DNA from: Bacilli bacterium
Lineage (GTDB): Bacteria > Bacillota_I > Bacilli_A > RF39 > UBA660
NCBI GenBank assembly: GCA_017887425.1
Contig: JAGHHZ010000023.1
Span: 1-49,749 of the forward strand
Length of the DNA stretch: 49,749 nucleotides
Reading direction: 5' to 3'
In this document: positions 9,232 through 17,667 of the stretch, in pieces
Layout of the letters: every line of letters starts with the position of its first letter
How positions within the stretch are numbered: the first letter of the stretch is position 1
The notes under the pieces: model-generated
Told to the model about the DNA's origin: nothing
The model's input: the letters and a program-made list of their open reading frames with translations, nothing else
Databases searched by the model: none
Position numbers and translations under genes: made by a program

Positions 9232-11383
9232 CTTCAACCTCTAAATTATATCTTAAATTATTAATACCCATGTCAAAATATTTATTAATATCTTTATAAT
9301 TCCTTTTTTGGTAGTCATAAATATGCATTAAATTATCTTTAATAATAATTTTATATTTATTATTGAATCTGTCTAATAAAATTGATTTATCGACATTGTA
9401 TTTTTGATTGATATTATATTTGGAAATCATCGCTTCTAAATTACCATATATCACTAATTCTAAATTAGGGTGTTTATGATACCTTGTGTGATAAGCGTCA
9501 ATTAAGTTTTTAATTTGCGTATCAGTTAATTCATAAGACAAGCAAACTTGTTTAACATTTAAACTGTGCAATAATGCAACAGAATAAGAATTAGTTACAT
9601 TGAAAGAAAAATCAGTTAAAATATCTTCATAGATTAAACTACCCAATTCACCAACCAATAATTTTTGATTATATGTTTGATGATGTTCTAAAACACGATT
9701 TAATCTTAACACTTTTCTTTCATCTTTTATCTTATTAAATAAATCTTGTTCCATATAAATATATTTATAATTATTATTTTTAATTTTATTGTACTGATTT
9801 ATATTAGAAATTAAAACATTATAGTTTTTTTCTTTTTTAAAATCAAGTATTTCAATAGCATAATTTTCTTTAATATATTCATATTTATATAATCTTTTTT
9901 CATCTAATAAATTAATAGCTTTATTTCTTAAATCATTTAATTCTTTAATAGGAATAAAAATATTAGTATCACCATCTATTTTTAACTCTTTAAATTGATA
10001 AATTGTATTGCCTGTTTTATTTAGTTGTTCTATTATTCTTTCATGACTGATTGGACTAGTAATCGATTTTTGAACTATATTGCCTGTTACGACAACTTCA
10101 TTATTACCATCAGTTATTTTTAATTTAATTGGTTCATCTAAATAAGATTCTAAAGTGCCAAAAATATCTATTTTCTTTTTATTTTTTAAAATATCTTCGA
10201 TTTTTTTATTTAATAAATAATCAGTTGTTTTAATTACTTTAGAATTACTTATTTTATCTTTACAATAAATAGAAACTACATCACCTTTTTTAGCGTGTTC
10301 AACTCTTTTTTTATCTTTAAATAATGAAGTAACAGTAAAACCAATATCATCATCGATAAATCTAATACCATCATTGATATTTAAATCATCTGTCAGCAAA
10401 ATATCAATATAATTATTTTGCGATTTTATTACCTTACCTATTTCTACTCCTAAATGGTTAGGACGATATGAGTTAACAATATCACTTTCGTTAAATAAAA
10501 ATCCTTTGGTATACTTACGATTAAATATCTTCTTTAAATCGTTTAATTCTTCTAAATTTATTTTGACTTTTTTATTTTTTAAATAAGAATCAATAGCTTC
10601 ACGATATAATTTAGTAACCAAATAAACATAACTAGGTGATTTCATTCTTCCTTCGATTTTTAAACTATCAACACCGATTTCAATCAATTCACCAATATTT
10701 TCTAAACTACATAAATCTTTCGTACTTAATAAATATTCTTCATCGTTAACTTTTTTATTATTAATTAACAGGTTATATTTTTGTCTACAACTACCCGCAC
10801 AACTACCTCTATTACCGCTTCGATTACCGATTAAACTACTAAATAAACATTGTCCTGAATAACTGATGCATAAAGCCCCATGGATAAAAACTTCTAATTC
10901 GATATTGGTATTTTGTTTTATCTCCTTGATTAAATCGATAGATGATTCGCGAGCTAAAACAGCTCTTTTTAATCCCAATTCTTCAATTAATTTAACGCCT
11001 TCTAAGTTATGAATATGCATTTGGGTTGATGCGTGAAGTTCTAATAAAGGATAGGTTTTTCTAATTAAATCCATCATTCCAATATCTTGAATAATTAAAG
11101 CATCAACATTGTTTTGATATAAGAAGTCTACATATGCCATGAATTTATTAACTTCGTGTTCATATATTAAGGTATTAACAGTTACATAAACCTTAACACC
11201 ATATAGATGGGCATATTTAATTGCCTCAACTAATTCGTCATTAGAAAAATTATTAGAAAATGCTCTAGCACCAAATAATTTTCCACCTAAATAAACAGCA
11301 TCACATCCGGCTAATATAGCAGCTTTTAAGCTTTCAAAATTGCCAGCTGGTGATAATAATTCTGGTCTTTTCAATCTAATCAC
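9224..11383 (-). CDS. U32-family peptidase-like protein (RlhA/TrhP type, long form)
   Basis: Members of U32 described in E. coli and B. subtilis (RlhA, TrhP) take part in prephenate-dependent hydroxylation of rRNA cytidine or tRNA wobble uridine. The N-terminal 300 residues form the U32 barrel: RPELLSPAGNFESLKAAI near the start, then a cysteine-rich cluster from CISYSGQC to RGSCAGSCRQ that matches the family's iron-sulfur ligands. The 719-residue length indicates the long form with a C-terminal DUF3656-like region. The GTG start (11381-11383) overlaps the DUF488 stop in GTGA. A TTG at 11374 is an alternative. Which RNA it modifies cannot be told from sequence. Confidence 0.85.
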   Translation of the reverse strand: MIRLKRPELLSPAGNFESLKAAILAGCDAVYLGGKLFGARAFSNNFSNDELVEAIKYAHLYGVKVYVTVNTLIYEHEVNKFMAYVDFLYQNNVDALIIQDIGMMDLIRKTYPLLELHASTQMHIHNLEGVKLIEELGLKRAVLARESSIDLIKEIKQNTNIELEVFIHGALCISYSGQCLFSSLIGNRSGNRGSCAGSCRQKYNLLINNKKVNDEEYLLSTKDLCSLENIGELIEIGVDSLKIEGRMKSPSYVYLVTKLYREAIDSYLKNKKVKINLEELNDLKKIFNRKYTKGFLFNESDIVNSYRPNHLGVEIGKVIKSQNNYIDILLTDDLNINDGIRFIDDDIGFTVTSLFKDKKRVEHAKKGDVVSIYCKDKISNSKVIKTTDYLLNKKIEDILKNKKKIDIFGTLESYLDEPIKLKITDGNNEVVVTGNIVQKSITSPISHERIIEQLNKTGNTIYQFKELKIDGDTNIFIPIKELNDLRNKAINLLDEKRLYKYEYIKENYAIEILDFKKEKNYNVLISNINQYNKIKNNNYKYIYMEQDLFNKIKDERKVLRLNRVLEHHQTYNQKLLVGELGSLIYEDILTDFSFNVTNSYSVALLHSLNVKQVCLSYELTDTQIKNLIDAYHTRYHKHPNLELVIYGNLEAMISKYNINQKYNVDKSILLDRFNNKYKIIIKDNLMHIYDYQKRNYKDINKYFDMGINNLRYNLEVEDE

Positions 11384-11925
11384 TTTCTTTCAGTACATTT
11401 TTTAAAAAATTCTAAATTTGGATCATAATAATTTATTTTTTTTACTAATTGCTTATCTGTCTTCTGGGAATCTTTTTTTACTATTTGTTTAAACATTACC
11501 TCGTCCAAAACCTCTTTAATCCAAGTTGGTCTATTTAAAATGATAATATTTCCTATTTCATCAACTTTAATCTCTGGAACATTAATTCCTAAAGTTCTTT
11601 CTAACCAATAAGCAACAATATGACGATGACAAAATTCGTTATTATCTTCATAACATAAAAATATTGTTCCATCGATAAAAAAATTAATTATTTCTTTTGG
11701 ATCGAGTTGTTTTAAAACTTGTTTATAATACTCTTTAATATAATATTTATTATTTTCTTCATCTGATATCTTACCAATATTATCGTGCCAAATTTGCCAA
11801 AATGATCGCTTAGGGGCTAAAGCAGAAAAGCAAGCTCCTTGAAATCCAACACTTTTTCCTCGGTCTCCTGATATAGACACTAGATGTCCTTTTAAACAAT
11901 TTTTATAACTTCCTGTATAAATCAT
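11380..11925 (-). CDS. DUF488-family protein
   Basis: A 181-residue protein of the DUF488 family, whose role is unknown. The characteristic segment is FLCYEDNNEFCHRHIVAYWL around residues 97-117, matching the family's LCxE..(x)CHR pattern. AGGGGGA precedes the ATG. It lies 8 bases after fic and shares a GTGA overlap with the U32 gene, so the three are probably co-transcribed. I do not see a catalytic signature that suggests a reaction. Confidence 0.7.
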   Translation of the reverse strand: MIYTGSYKNCLKGHLVSISGDRGKSVGFQGACFSALAPKRSFWQIWHDNIGKISDEENNKYYIKEYYKQVLKQLDPKEIINFFIDGTIFLCYEDNNEFCHRHIVAYWLERTLGINVPEIKVDEIGNIIILNRPTWIKEVLDEVMFKQIVKKDSQKTDKQLVKKINYYDPNLEFFKKCTERK

Positions 11926-11933
11926 AAATCCCC

Positions 11934-13058
11934 CTATAAAACTAATCTTTTAACCTTATCTTTAGGTATTTCATCGGTATTCCTTAAAGTTAAGACAACG
12001 TTACTACTATCATCAAACATATTTTTTTTAGTTGGTCTTTCAATATCTAAAACTTTTTTATCTAATAACGGAACAATCATTGTCTCATAAACTTCTTGAG
12101 CTTTTTTCTTATCATTAAAACGATTATACATATTAACAAAATCCAAAACTGATTTGCATCCCCTCATCGTTAAAAAATAAAGTAATGTTTGATAATCTGT
12201 TCCTGTTAATTTATCACTTGCTAAATTAGCTTCTAACTGCATAACATATTCTTTTTCTAACTCAACTTTTACCGTAGATAACATATAATCGATAAAATAT
12301 GATAAATCATGAAATTTTCTAACATCTTCGATTACTTTGGTATATTCACTATCTTTAAAACTAATTCCTCGATTAAAAATAATGTAAGGATAGCTTTTTT
12401 TATTGATTAAATACCACATACTTAAAGTTCGACTAGTTCTTCCATTAACATCAAAATAAGGATGAATATAGACAAAATAATAATGTAAAATCTGACTTTT
12501 AATATACTCATCGGTTATATCACCATCAACCTCAGTATTTAAAATTTTAAAATAATCTTCCATATATTTGTCGATATCAGTAGCTATTACACCTTGATCT
12601 GGTTCAATATCCAATCTTCCATGTTTTAAAATATAAACTGGAGCAGTTCGGTAATATTCTCCCATTCTTGCTAAATCTCTAGGCTCTAATAAATCTTTAC
12701 TTAAAATACTATATAGTTTTTTTAATGTATCAGGATTAATTTCTTTAGTTCTTAAAATATAATTATAACCATGATATAAGTTTAAAATTCTTTGCCTTTT
12801 ATCTTTATCATGAATATCTTTGGCACGAGCAATAACCTTTTTTATTATTTCAACATCGTCGCCATATCCTTCAATTTGATTATTAGCTTTTAATTCATGA
12901 GAAAACATTACAGTTTTAGCAAATACTTTGGTACATAAATGTCTTTCGCCTTTTAAAAAATCAATTAATTCTTTTTTTACTTCTAAAAAACGTTCTGGTC
13001 TTATAAATAATTTAGTACCATCAGTTGTTTTTAAATCTAAATAAATTACATCTTTCAT
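11934..13058 (-). CDS. Fic-domain protein (putative AMPylase)
   Basis: Fic enzymes transfer AMP or related groups from nucleotides to target hydroxyls. The active-site loop near residues 199-210 reads HPYFDVNGRTSR. It has the catalytic His, the acidic residue and NGR, but Val where most family members have Gly. Near residues 58-64 NNQIEG resembles the N-terminal inhibitory motif (S/T)xxxE(G/N), so this may be a self-inhibited class II Fic. A C-terminal region of about 120 residues probably holds a winged helix. No antitoxin-like small gene lies next to it. Its target is unknown. Confidence 0.85.
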   Translation of the reverse strand: MKDVIYLDLKTTDGTKLFIRPERFLEVKKELIDFLKGERHLCTKVFAKTVMFSHELKANNQIEGYGDDVEIIKKVIARAKDIHDKDKRQRILNLYHGYNYILRTKEINPDTLKKLYSILSKDLLEPRDLARMGEYYRTAPVYILKHGRLDIEPDQGVIATDIDKYMEDYFKILNTEVDGDITDEYIKSQILHYYFVYIHPYFDVNGRTSRTLSMWYLINKKSYPYIIFNRGISFKDSEYTKVIEDVRKFHDLSYFIDYMLSTVKVELEKEYVMQLEANLASDKLTGTDYQTLLYFLTMRGCKSVLDFVNMYNRFNDKKKAQEVYETMIVPLLDKKVLDIERPTKKNMFDDSSNVVLTLRNTDEIPKDKVKRLVL

Positions 13059-13088
13059 AAAATCACCGCTTTAAAACATCGATATTAT

Positions 13089-13125
13089 TCTATCATATTT
13101 AGTTAAAAAAAACTAATTTTTATTG
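13089..13125 (-). promoter_or_regulatory. Probable promoter of the fic operon with an inverted repeat
   Basis: On the minus strand a TGATAGAAT extended -10 lies about 40 bases before the fic ATG. The -35 region is poor and is covered by the inverted repeat TTAGTT-TTTTTT-AACTAA, which could be an operator. No regulator is evident. Confidence 0.4.
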
Positions 13126-13136
13126 CAAAATAGATA

Positions 13137-13166
13137 TTAAAAAACCATTCACTATTTTGTGAATGG
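13137..13166 (-). terminator. Rho-independent terminator after rpsR
   Basis: CCATTCAC (13145-13152) pairs with GTGAATGG (13159-13166) around a 6-base loop, followed by six T on the minus strand. The rpsR stop codon (13152-13154) begins in the stem. Confidence 0.9.
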
Positions 13167-13370
13167 GATTAAAGCCATAAAACGTGCTTTTTTAACTTCA
13201 TTAGCAATATGTCTTTGATGTTTAGCACATGCTCCAGTAATTCTTCGAGGTAAGATTTTACCTTTTTCATTGCTTATATATCTTTTAATTGTTTCAACAT
13301 CTTTATAATCAACTTCTTTACCGGCACACATTTGGCATACTTTTTTCTTTTTACGATAAAATTCAGCCAC
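13152..13370 (-). CDS. rpsR: 30S ribosomal protein S18 (GTG start)
   Basis: Small-subunit platform protein that binds 16S rRNA together with S6. The 72 residues contain [22 protein letters not shown], shown here in part as the RRITG...KHQR signature. Cysteines in CQMC plus a later Cys and His could bind zinc, as in the cysteine-containing S18 form. The start is GTG 13368-13370 with AGGAGG 7 bases upstream. It is third in the rpsF-ssb-rpsR operon. Confidence 0.96.
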   Translation of the reverse strand: MAEFYRKKKKVCQMCAGKEVDYKDVETIKRYISNEKGKILPRRITGACAKHQRHIANEVKKARFMALIPFTK

Positions 13371-13382
13371 TTAAATTCCTCC

Positions 13383-13826
13383 TTAATCTAAAAAGTTATC
13401 ATCGATTGATACACTATCGCCAAAATCAGCAAAAGGATCATTATCGATACTAATATCATTAGATGGTTGTTGGAAATCATATGGAGTAGCATTAGCTCTA
13501 GACTCAGATTGAGCTTTAGACTCTAAAAATCTAACATTATCAGCTGCTACATCTGTTGTATATCTCTTGTTACCATCTTTATCTGTATAACTACCTGTTT
13601 GAATTCTTCCTTCAACAGAAACTAAACTACCTTTGTTTAAATATTGGCAAATGTTTTCTGCTTGTTTTCTCCAAGCAACAGTATTGATGAAATCAGTTCT
13701 TCTTTCACCATTAGCATTAGGTACTCCATCTACTGCTACAGAAAAACGAGTATATGGAATATTAGAATTAGTATATCTTAATTCTGGTTTAGCAGTTAAT
13801 CTTCCTACTAATAATACTTTATTCAT
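13383..13826 (-). CDS. ssb: Single-stranded DNA-binding protein
   Basis: Binds single-stranded DNA as a tetramer and recruits replication and repair partners through its C-terminus. The 147 residues start MNKVLLVGRLTAKPELRYT, with the OB-fold motif EGRIQTGSYTDKDG, then a low-complexity linker. The tail is acidic and ends IDDNFLD rather than the usual DDDIPF, so the partner-binding tip is altered. It lies between rpsF and rpsR, the conserved arrangement. Confidence 0.96.
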   Translation of the reverse strand: MNKVLLVGRLTAKPELRYTNSNIPYTRFSVAVDGVPNANGERRTDFINTVAWRKQAENICQYLNKGSLVSVEGRIQTGSYTDKDGNKRYTTDVAADNVRFLESKAQSESRANATPYDFQQPSNDISIDNDPFADFGDSVSIDDNFLD

Positions 13827-13835
13827 AAATCCTCC

Positions 13836-14126
13836 TTAGTCTTCGATTTTTGTAATCAAATGACGAACGATATCTGATGTATTTCTTGCTTGTCTATCAA
13901 ATTCATTGATAGCAGAATCATCATTAGCTTCAAGAGTAATAACATAATAAAAACCAGATTTGAAATCTTTGATTTCATAAGCTAATTCTCTTTGTCCCAT
14001 ATCTTTTTCACTAGTTATAGTAGCTTTATTATCTGTTAAAATTTTAGAAAATTTAGCAATCACATTTTTCTTTTCTTCTTCAGATAAAGTTGGTCTAGCT
14101 ATAAACATAATTTCATATTTACGCAT
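13836..14126 (-). CDS. rpsF: 30S ribosomal protein S6
   Basis: Small-subunit platform protein forming a dimer with S18. The start chosen is ATG 14124-14126 (MRKYEIMFIARPTL), 96 residues, with AAGGAGG 7-8 bases upstream. The GTG two codons earlier lies too close to that site. It is first in the rpsF-ssb-rpsR operon and has its own promoter and a structured leader. Confidence 0.95.
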   Translation of the reverse strand: MRKYEIMFIARPTLSEEEKKNVIAKFSKILTDNKATITSEKDMGQRELAYEIKDFKSGFYYVITLEANDDSAINEFDRQARNTSDIVRHLITKIED

Positions 14127-14133
14127 TCTCACA

Positions 14134-14192
14134 CCTCCTTATGGACTATTGGCTTTTAATTAAAAAGCAAGGAGTAAATAATTACTCGCTAT
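14134..14192 (-). promoter_or_regulatory. Structured leader of rpsF
   Basis: On the minus strand GAGTAA pairs with TTACTC (14172-14187, loop of 4). The 3' arm runs into CTCCTT (14169-14174), which is perfectly complementary to AAGGAG of the rpsF ribosome binding site (14134-14140). A further GCTTTT/AAAAGC hairpin lies between. The first hairpin and the pairing that hides the ribosome binding site exclude each other. In other bacteria S6:S18 binds the rpsF leader; whether this is the same element is not shown. Confidence 0.4.
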
Positions 14193-14194
14193 AG

Positions 14195-14223
14195 ATTATA
14201 ACAAACTATATTAAATTTGTAAA
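14195..14223 (-). promoter_or_regulatory. SigA-type promoter of rpsF-ssb-rpsR
   Basis: TTTACA (14218-14223) and TATAAT (14195-14200) are separated by 17 bases on the minus strand, about 70 bases before the rpsF start. Confidence 0.85.
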
Positions 14224-14254
14224 TAGTTTATACTTAATTTTATTTAGTATATAT

Positions 14255-14260
14255 TATAAT
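14255..14260 (+). promoter_or_regulatory. Possible -10 element of the DUF/PF06541-type membrane gene
   Basis: A TATAAT lies 31 bases before ATG 14291 on the plus strand. No convincing -35 hexamer is seen at the right distance, so this is a weak call. Confidence 0.35.
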
Positions 14261-14290
14261 TTTTAACTCAAAATATAATTGGTGATTAAT

Positions 14291-14773
14291 ATGCATTATT
14301 TAAATTATTTTTTTATCTTTTCTATTATTGGTCATATAATCGAAAGTATAATTTATTATAATGGAGATAGTGGGATTTTATTAGGTTGGTGGACACCAAT
14401 TTATGGAATAGGAGTTGTTATAATATTATTAATTGATAAACTAGTGAATAAAATCAAAACAAATAATTTTATCAAAATAATATTGTTATTTATAATATCG
14501 GCTATTTTATTATCTATTATTGAAGCAATCGGCGGATATTTAATTGAATGGATATTTGGCTATAGTTTTTGGGATTATAGCAGTTATAAATTTAATATTG
14601 GGAAATATGCAGCCTTAGAGATGGGAATAATTTGGGGACTAAGTAGTATTATCGTTATTATTATTAAACCTTTTTTAGACAAAATAATAAGTAAAATACC
14701 TAAATATTTTACTTATATTCTAATTATTATATTCATTTTGGATTTATTTTTTACTATTATTGTTAAACATTAA
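14291..14773 (+). CDS. Putative ABC-transporter type IV membrane protein (PF06541-like)
   Basis: A 160-residue hydrophobic protein with about five membrane helices. The pattern GWWTPIYGIGVV followed by the late WDYSSYKFNIGKYAALEMGIIWG resembles the CmpB-like 'putative ABC-transporter type IV' family, whose function is not established. I chose ATG 14291 with GGTGAT 5-6 bases upstream; TTG 14279 and GTG 14282 are alternatives. It is the only plus-strand gene in the first 39 kb. Its 3' end overlaps that of ychF by 11 bases, tail to tail. Confidence 0.65.
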   Translation: MHYLNYFFIFSIIGHIIESIIYYNGDSGILLGWWTPIYGIGVVIILLIDKLVNKIKTNNFIKIILLFIISAILLSIIEAIGGYLIEWIFGYSFWDYSSYKFNIGKYAALEMGIIWGLSSIIVIIIKPFLDKIISKIPKYFTYILIIIFILDLFFTIIVKH

Positions 14774-15863
14774 ATCTAAAGTAGCAAATATCACCATCTT
14801 GCATTAAATAATCTTTGCCTTCTAATCTTACTTTGCCAGCTTCTTTAACGGCTTTTTCACTACCATATTTTTCTAAAGCATAGTAACTAAAAACTTCAGC
14901 ACGTATGAAACCTTTTTCAAAATCAGTGTGGATAATTCCTGCACATTCTGGAGCTTTCATTCCCTTTTTAAAAGTCCAAGCTCTTACTTCGTCAGTTCCA
15001 GCTGTAAAGAAAGTCTGTAAACCAAGTAAAGAATAAGTTGCTTTAATTAATTTGTCTAAACCACTTTCTTCAATACCTAAATCATTTAAAAATAAAGTCT
15101 TTTCTTCATCATTTAAGTCACTTAACTCTGATTCGATTTTCGCACATACTTTGATTACTTTAGCATTTTCTCCTTCGGCATAACCTTCAACTTTAATAAC
15201 ATGAGGATTATTTTTATCAAGTAAATCTTCTTCACTAACATTAGCCATATAAATGATTGGTTTAGCAGTTAAAAAATTAAATGGTCTAATTATCTTTAGT
15301 TCATCTTCATCTAATTCCATTCTTCTAATTGGAAAGTTTTTAAGTAAACTTTCTTTTATTTTGTTTAATAGTTCCACTTCTTTTAAACTTTCTTTATCCT
15401 TTGACATAACGGCCTTTTTTCCAATTCGATTTAATCTATTTTCAACCACTTCTAAATCAGCTAAAACTAATTCGACATTGATGATTTCGATATCTCTAAT
15501 TGGATCTACTGTTTCTTCGACATGAATAATATTTTTATCTTCAAAACATCTAACTACTTCGACAATTGCATCAACTTCACGAATATGGGATAAAAACTTA
15601 TTTCCCAACCCTTCACCATGGGATGCTCCACTAACAAGACCAGCAATATCAGTAAATTCAAAAGTTGTCGGTACTAAACTCTTAGGTTGATATATTTCAT
15701 TTAAAAAATCTAGTCTTTTATCAGGGACAATAACGACGCCAACATTTGGTTCAATTGTCGCAAAAGGATAATTAGCAGCTAAAATATTTTTTTTAGTTAT
15801 CGCATTAAATAAAGTACTTTTACCAACATTAGGAAGTCCTACTATTCCTGCAGTTAATGCCAT
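14763..15863 (-). CDS. ychF: YchF/Obg-related ATPase
   Basis: Ribosome-associated P-loop ATPase of the OLA1/YchF family, implicated in translation and stress responses. The 366 residues are standard. It starts MALTAGIVGLPNVGKSTLFN (Walker A), with DIAGLVSGASHGEGLGN as G3/switch region and a C-terminal TGS domain with the AGTDEVRAWT and DFEKGFIRAEV segments. TGAGGTGAT precedes the ATG. It is next to rpsF in Bacillus too. Tail-to-tail overlap with the plus-strand membrane gene leaves no room for a terminator. Confidence 0.96.
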   Translation of the reverse strand: MALTAGIVGLPNVGKSTLFNAITKKNILAANYPFATIEPNVGVVIVPDKRLDFLNEIYQPKSLVPTTFEFTDIAGLVSGASHGEGLGNKFLSHIREVDAIVEVVRCFEDKNIIHVEETVDPIRDIEIINVELVLADLEVVENRLNRIGKKAVMSKDKESLKEVELLNKIKESLLKNFPIRRMELDEDELKIIRPFNFLTAKPIIYMANVSEEDLLDKNNPHVIKVEGYAEGENAKVIKVCAKIESELSDLNDEEKTLFLNDLGIEESGLDKLIKATYSLLGLQTFFTAGTDEVRAWTFKKGMKAPECAGIIHTDFEKGFIRAEVFSYYALEKYGSEKAVKEAGKVRLEGKDYLMQDGDICYFRFNV

Positions 15864-15886
15864 AAAATCACCTCAAATACTAATAT

Positions 15887-15915
15887 AGTATATCATTTTA
15901 TTTGCTTTTAAACAA
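15887..15915 (-). promoter_or_regulatory. SigA-type promoter of ychF
   Basis: TTGTTT (15910-15915) and TATACT (15887-15892) lie 17 bases apart on the minus strand, with TG one base before the -10 (extended -10). It is just downstream of the terminator of the transporter gene. Confidence 0.75.
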
Positions 15916-15964
15916 TAGAAAAATCAATTATTAATTTCAAAAAAGAAACTAAATAATTGATTTT
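15915..15964 (-). terminator. Hairpin terminator after the AbgT-family gene
   Basis: AAAATCAATTATT (15920-15932) pairs perfectly with AATAATTGATTTT (15952-15964). A TTTC/GAAA pair extends it inside the loop. T-rich sequence follows on the minus strand. It starts 2 bases after the transporter stop. Confidence 0.8.
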
Positions 15965-15966
15965 AT

Positions 15967-17475
15967 TTACATTGTAGCTAAAGTATCAAGTCCTAAAGGA
16001 AGACCAGCTACATACCAAACAATTAAAATTAATAACCAGAATATAATCATTGTTAAAATAATTGGCCAAATTAATTTCATTGTGTTAAATAAAGTTACTT
16101 TATTTTCATTGGTGTTATATTTTTGAATAAAGCCAACCATGACAATAAAGTAAATAAATAAAGGAGTTATTATTTTACCGACGCTATCAGCAGCTTTAAA
16201 GACAAATTGCGCAAAATCAGGAGTTAAATTTCCTCTCATAAATAGTGGAACTAAAACAGGAGAGATTAAAACCCATTTTTCCACACTACCAGGAATAAAA
16301 ATGCTCATTAAAATTATAAATATAAAGGTAATAACAATAAGTAATATTCCTGTAAAATCAAATAAACTAATTAAAGAAATTAACTGATTAGCGATAACAA
16401 CACCTAAATTAGTCCAATCAATAATACCAATTAAAATAGAAGCTAAAAACATTAAAACAAATAAATAACCGATATTATTAAATTCTTTAGAAAAAGCCCA
16501 ACTAAAATCATGATTGTTTTTAAAGTTTTTACTTAATACACCATAAACTAAGCTAACTAAAGAAACTATGAATAAGAATAAGAACATGAAAGATAAGTTA
16601 AATGGAGATGTAGGACTAAATAATTTGGCTACATAATGAGTTTGCGTTTCATCTAATAAAATTCCTCCTGGGCGAATTAAAAAGAAAGTTCCAACTAAAC
16701 ATAAAACTAAAGTTATTAATCCTCCAATTAAAGCTTTTTTAGAAATAACTAGTTCATCACTATATTTTTCTGAACTACTAACTCTTTTGCTTAAGTATTT
16801 TTCGACTAAAGCAGTTAAAATAAAACTTATTGCTATTGTGCTGGCTAGCATAATATAAAGATTAGAATATAAATCAAATTTATATGATGAGTCAACATCG
16901 ACAATAGCAGCGGCTTCAGTTAGCATTCCTAAAGCATAATCGTTGTAATTATAAAATATTCCTGTACCATATCCTAAAGTTATCCCTATAAAGACAGTAA
17001 TAACTCCCAAAACAGGGCTTTTATTAATATACTGATATAAAACGGCAACTAATGGTATCAGAATAATATAACTATAGTCACCAATAATTGTCGCTATAAC
17101 ACTTATAAAAATAACAATAAAAGTTAAAACATGTGATTTCAATCTTTTTAAAGGAGAAAATAAATGCTTTAGCAAACCACTATTTTTAGCAACACCAATA
17201 GCCATAAGTGATAAAACAATTAAAATAAATGGCTCTAATAAAGTAAAATTTGTGATTATATTGCTAAAGAAGTATGTTAATCCTTCCTTAGAAAAAATAT
17301 TTTGAACGACGACAATCGATGTCTCTAATATCCCATTTTCAATTGTTGTCTGAGTACTATCAACATTTAATATTGCTAACCAACTACTACCAATTAAAGC
17401 AATAAATATTAATAATAGCATTGTTGTAATTGGCGACAGTAACTTTTTCTTTTTTTCCTTTTTCTTTTTAGCCAT
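15967..17475 (-). CDS. AbgT-family transporter
   Basis: Multi-pass membrane transporter of the AbgT family; E. coli AbgT takes up p-aminobenzoyl-glutamate, and other members export antimetabolites. The 502 residues start with a lysine-rich cytoplasmic tail (MAKKKKEKKKKLLSP) and have about 11-13 hydrophobic segments. Conserved family segments include GSVEKWVLISPVLVPLFM and FKAADSVGKIITPLFIYF. The ATG has AGGAGG upstream. It follows the DUF951 gene by 9 bases and ends the parA operon. The substrate is unknown. Confidence 0.85.
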   Translation of the reverse strand: MAKKKKEKKKKLLSPITTMLLLIFIALIGSSWLAILNVDSTQTTIENGILETSIVVVQNIFSKEGLTYFFSNIITNFTLLEPFILIVLSLMAIGVAKNSGLLKHLFSPLKRLKSHVLTFIVIFISVIATIIGDYSYIILIPLVAVLYQYINKSPVLGVITVFIGITLGYGTGIFYNYNDYALGMLTEAAAIVDVDSSYKFDLYSNLYIMLASTIAISFILTALVEKYLSKRVSSSEKYSDELVISKKALIGGLITLVLCLVGTFFLIRPGGILLDETQTHYVAKLFSPTSPFNLSFMFLFLFIVSLVSLVYGVLSKNFKNNHDFSWAFSKEFNNIGYLFVLMFLASILIGIIDWTNLGVVIANQLISLISLFDFTGILLIVITFIFIILMSIFIPGSVEKWVLISPVLVPLFMRGNLTPDFAQFVFKAADSVGKIITPLFIYFIVMVGFIQKYNTNENKVTLFNTMKLIWPIILTMIIFWLLILIVWYVAGLPLGLDTLATM

Positions 17476-17484
17476 AATTTCCTC

Positions 17485-17667
17485 CTACAAGTTAATTATT
17501 TTTTTTAATTTTTTGTTAAATTCAATTCGTGGTAGCATAATTGTTCTCCCACAATTGGTACATTTTATTTTAATATCAGCACCTACTCTTACAATTTCAA
17601 ACTCATTAGTACCGCAAGGGTGATCTTTTTTCATCATTACAATACTACCTAGTTTATATTCTTTCAT
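17485..17667 (-). CDS. DUF951-family protein
   Basis: A 60-residue conserved protein of unknown function, like YyzM of B. subtilis. It starts MKEYKLGSIVMMKKDHPCG and has CTNCGRTIMLPR near the C-terminus, so three cysteines could form a metal site. The upstream ATG at 17715 is rejected: this start has GGTGG 6 bases before it and fits the family. It overlaps the mscS 3' end by 14 bases, and sits between a mscS gene and ychF as in Bacillus origin regions. Confidence 0.88.
   Translation of the reverse strand: MKEYKLGSIVMMKKDHPCGTNEFEIVRVGADIKIKCTNCGRTIMLPRIEFNKKLKKIINL

Noticed and set aside
13059-13151. Possible small RNA or tRNA in the gap before fic
   Set aside because: The gap holds a promoter, an inverted repeat and the rpsR terminator; no cloverleaf or CCA end can be drawn.
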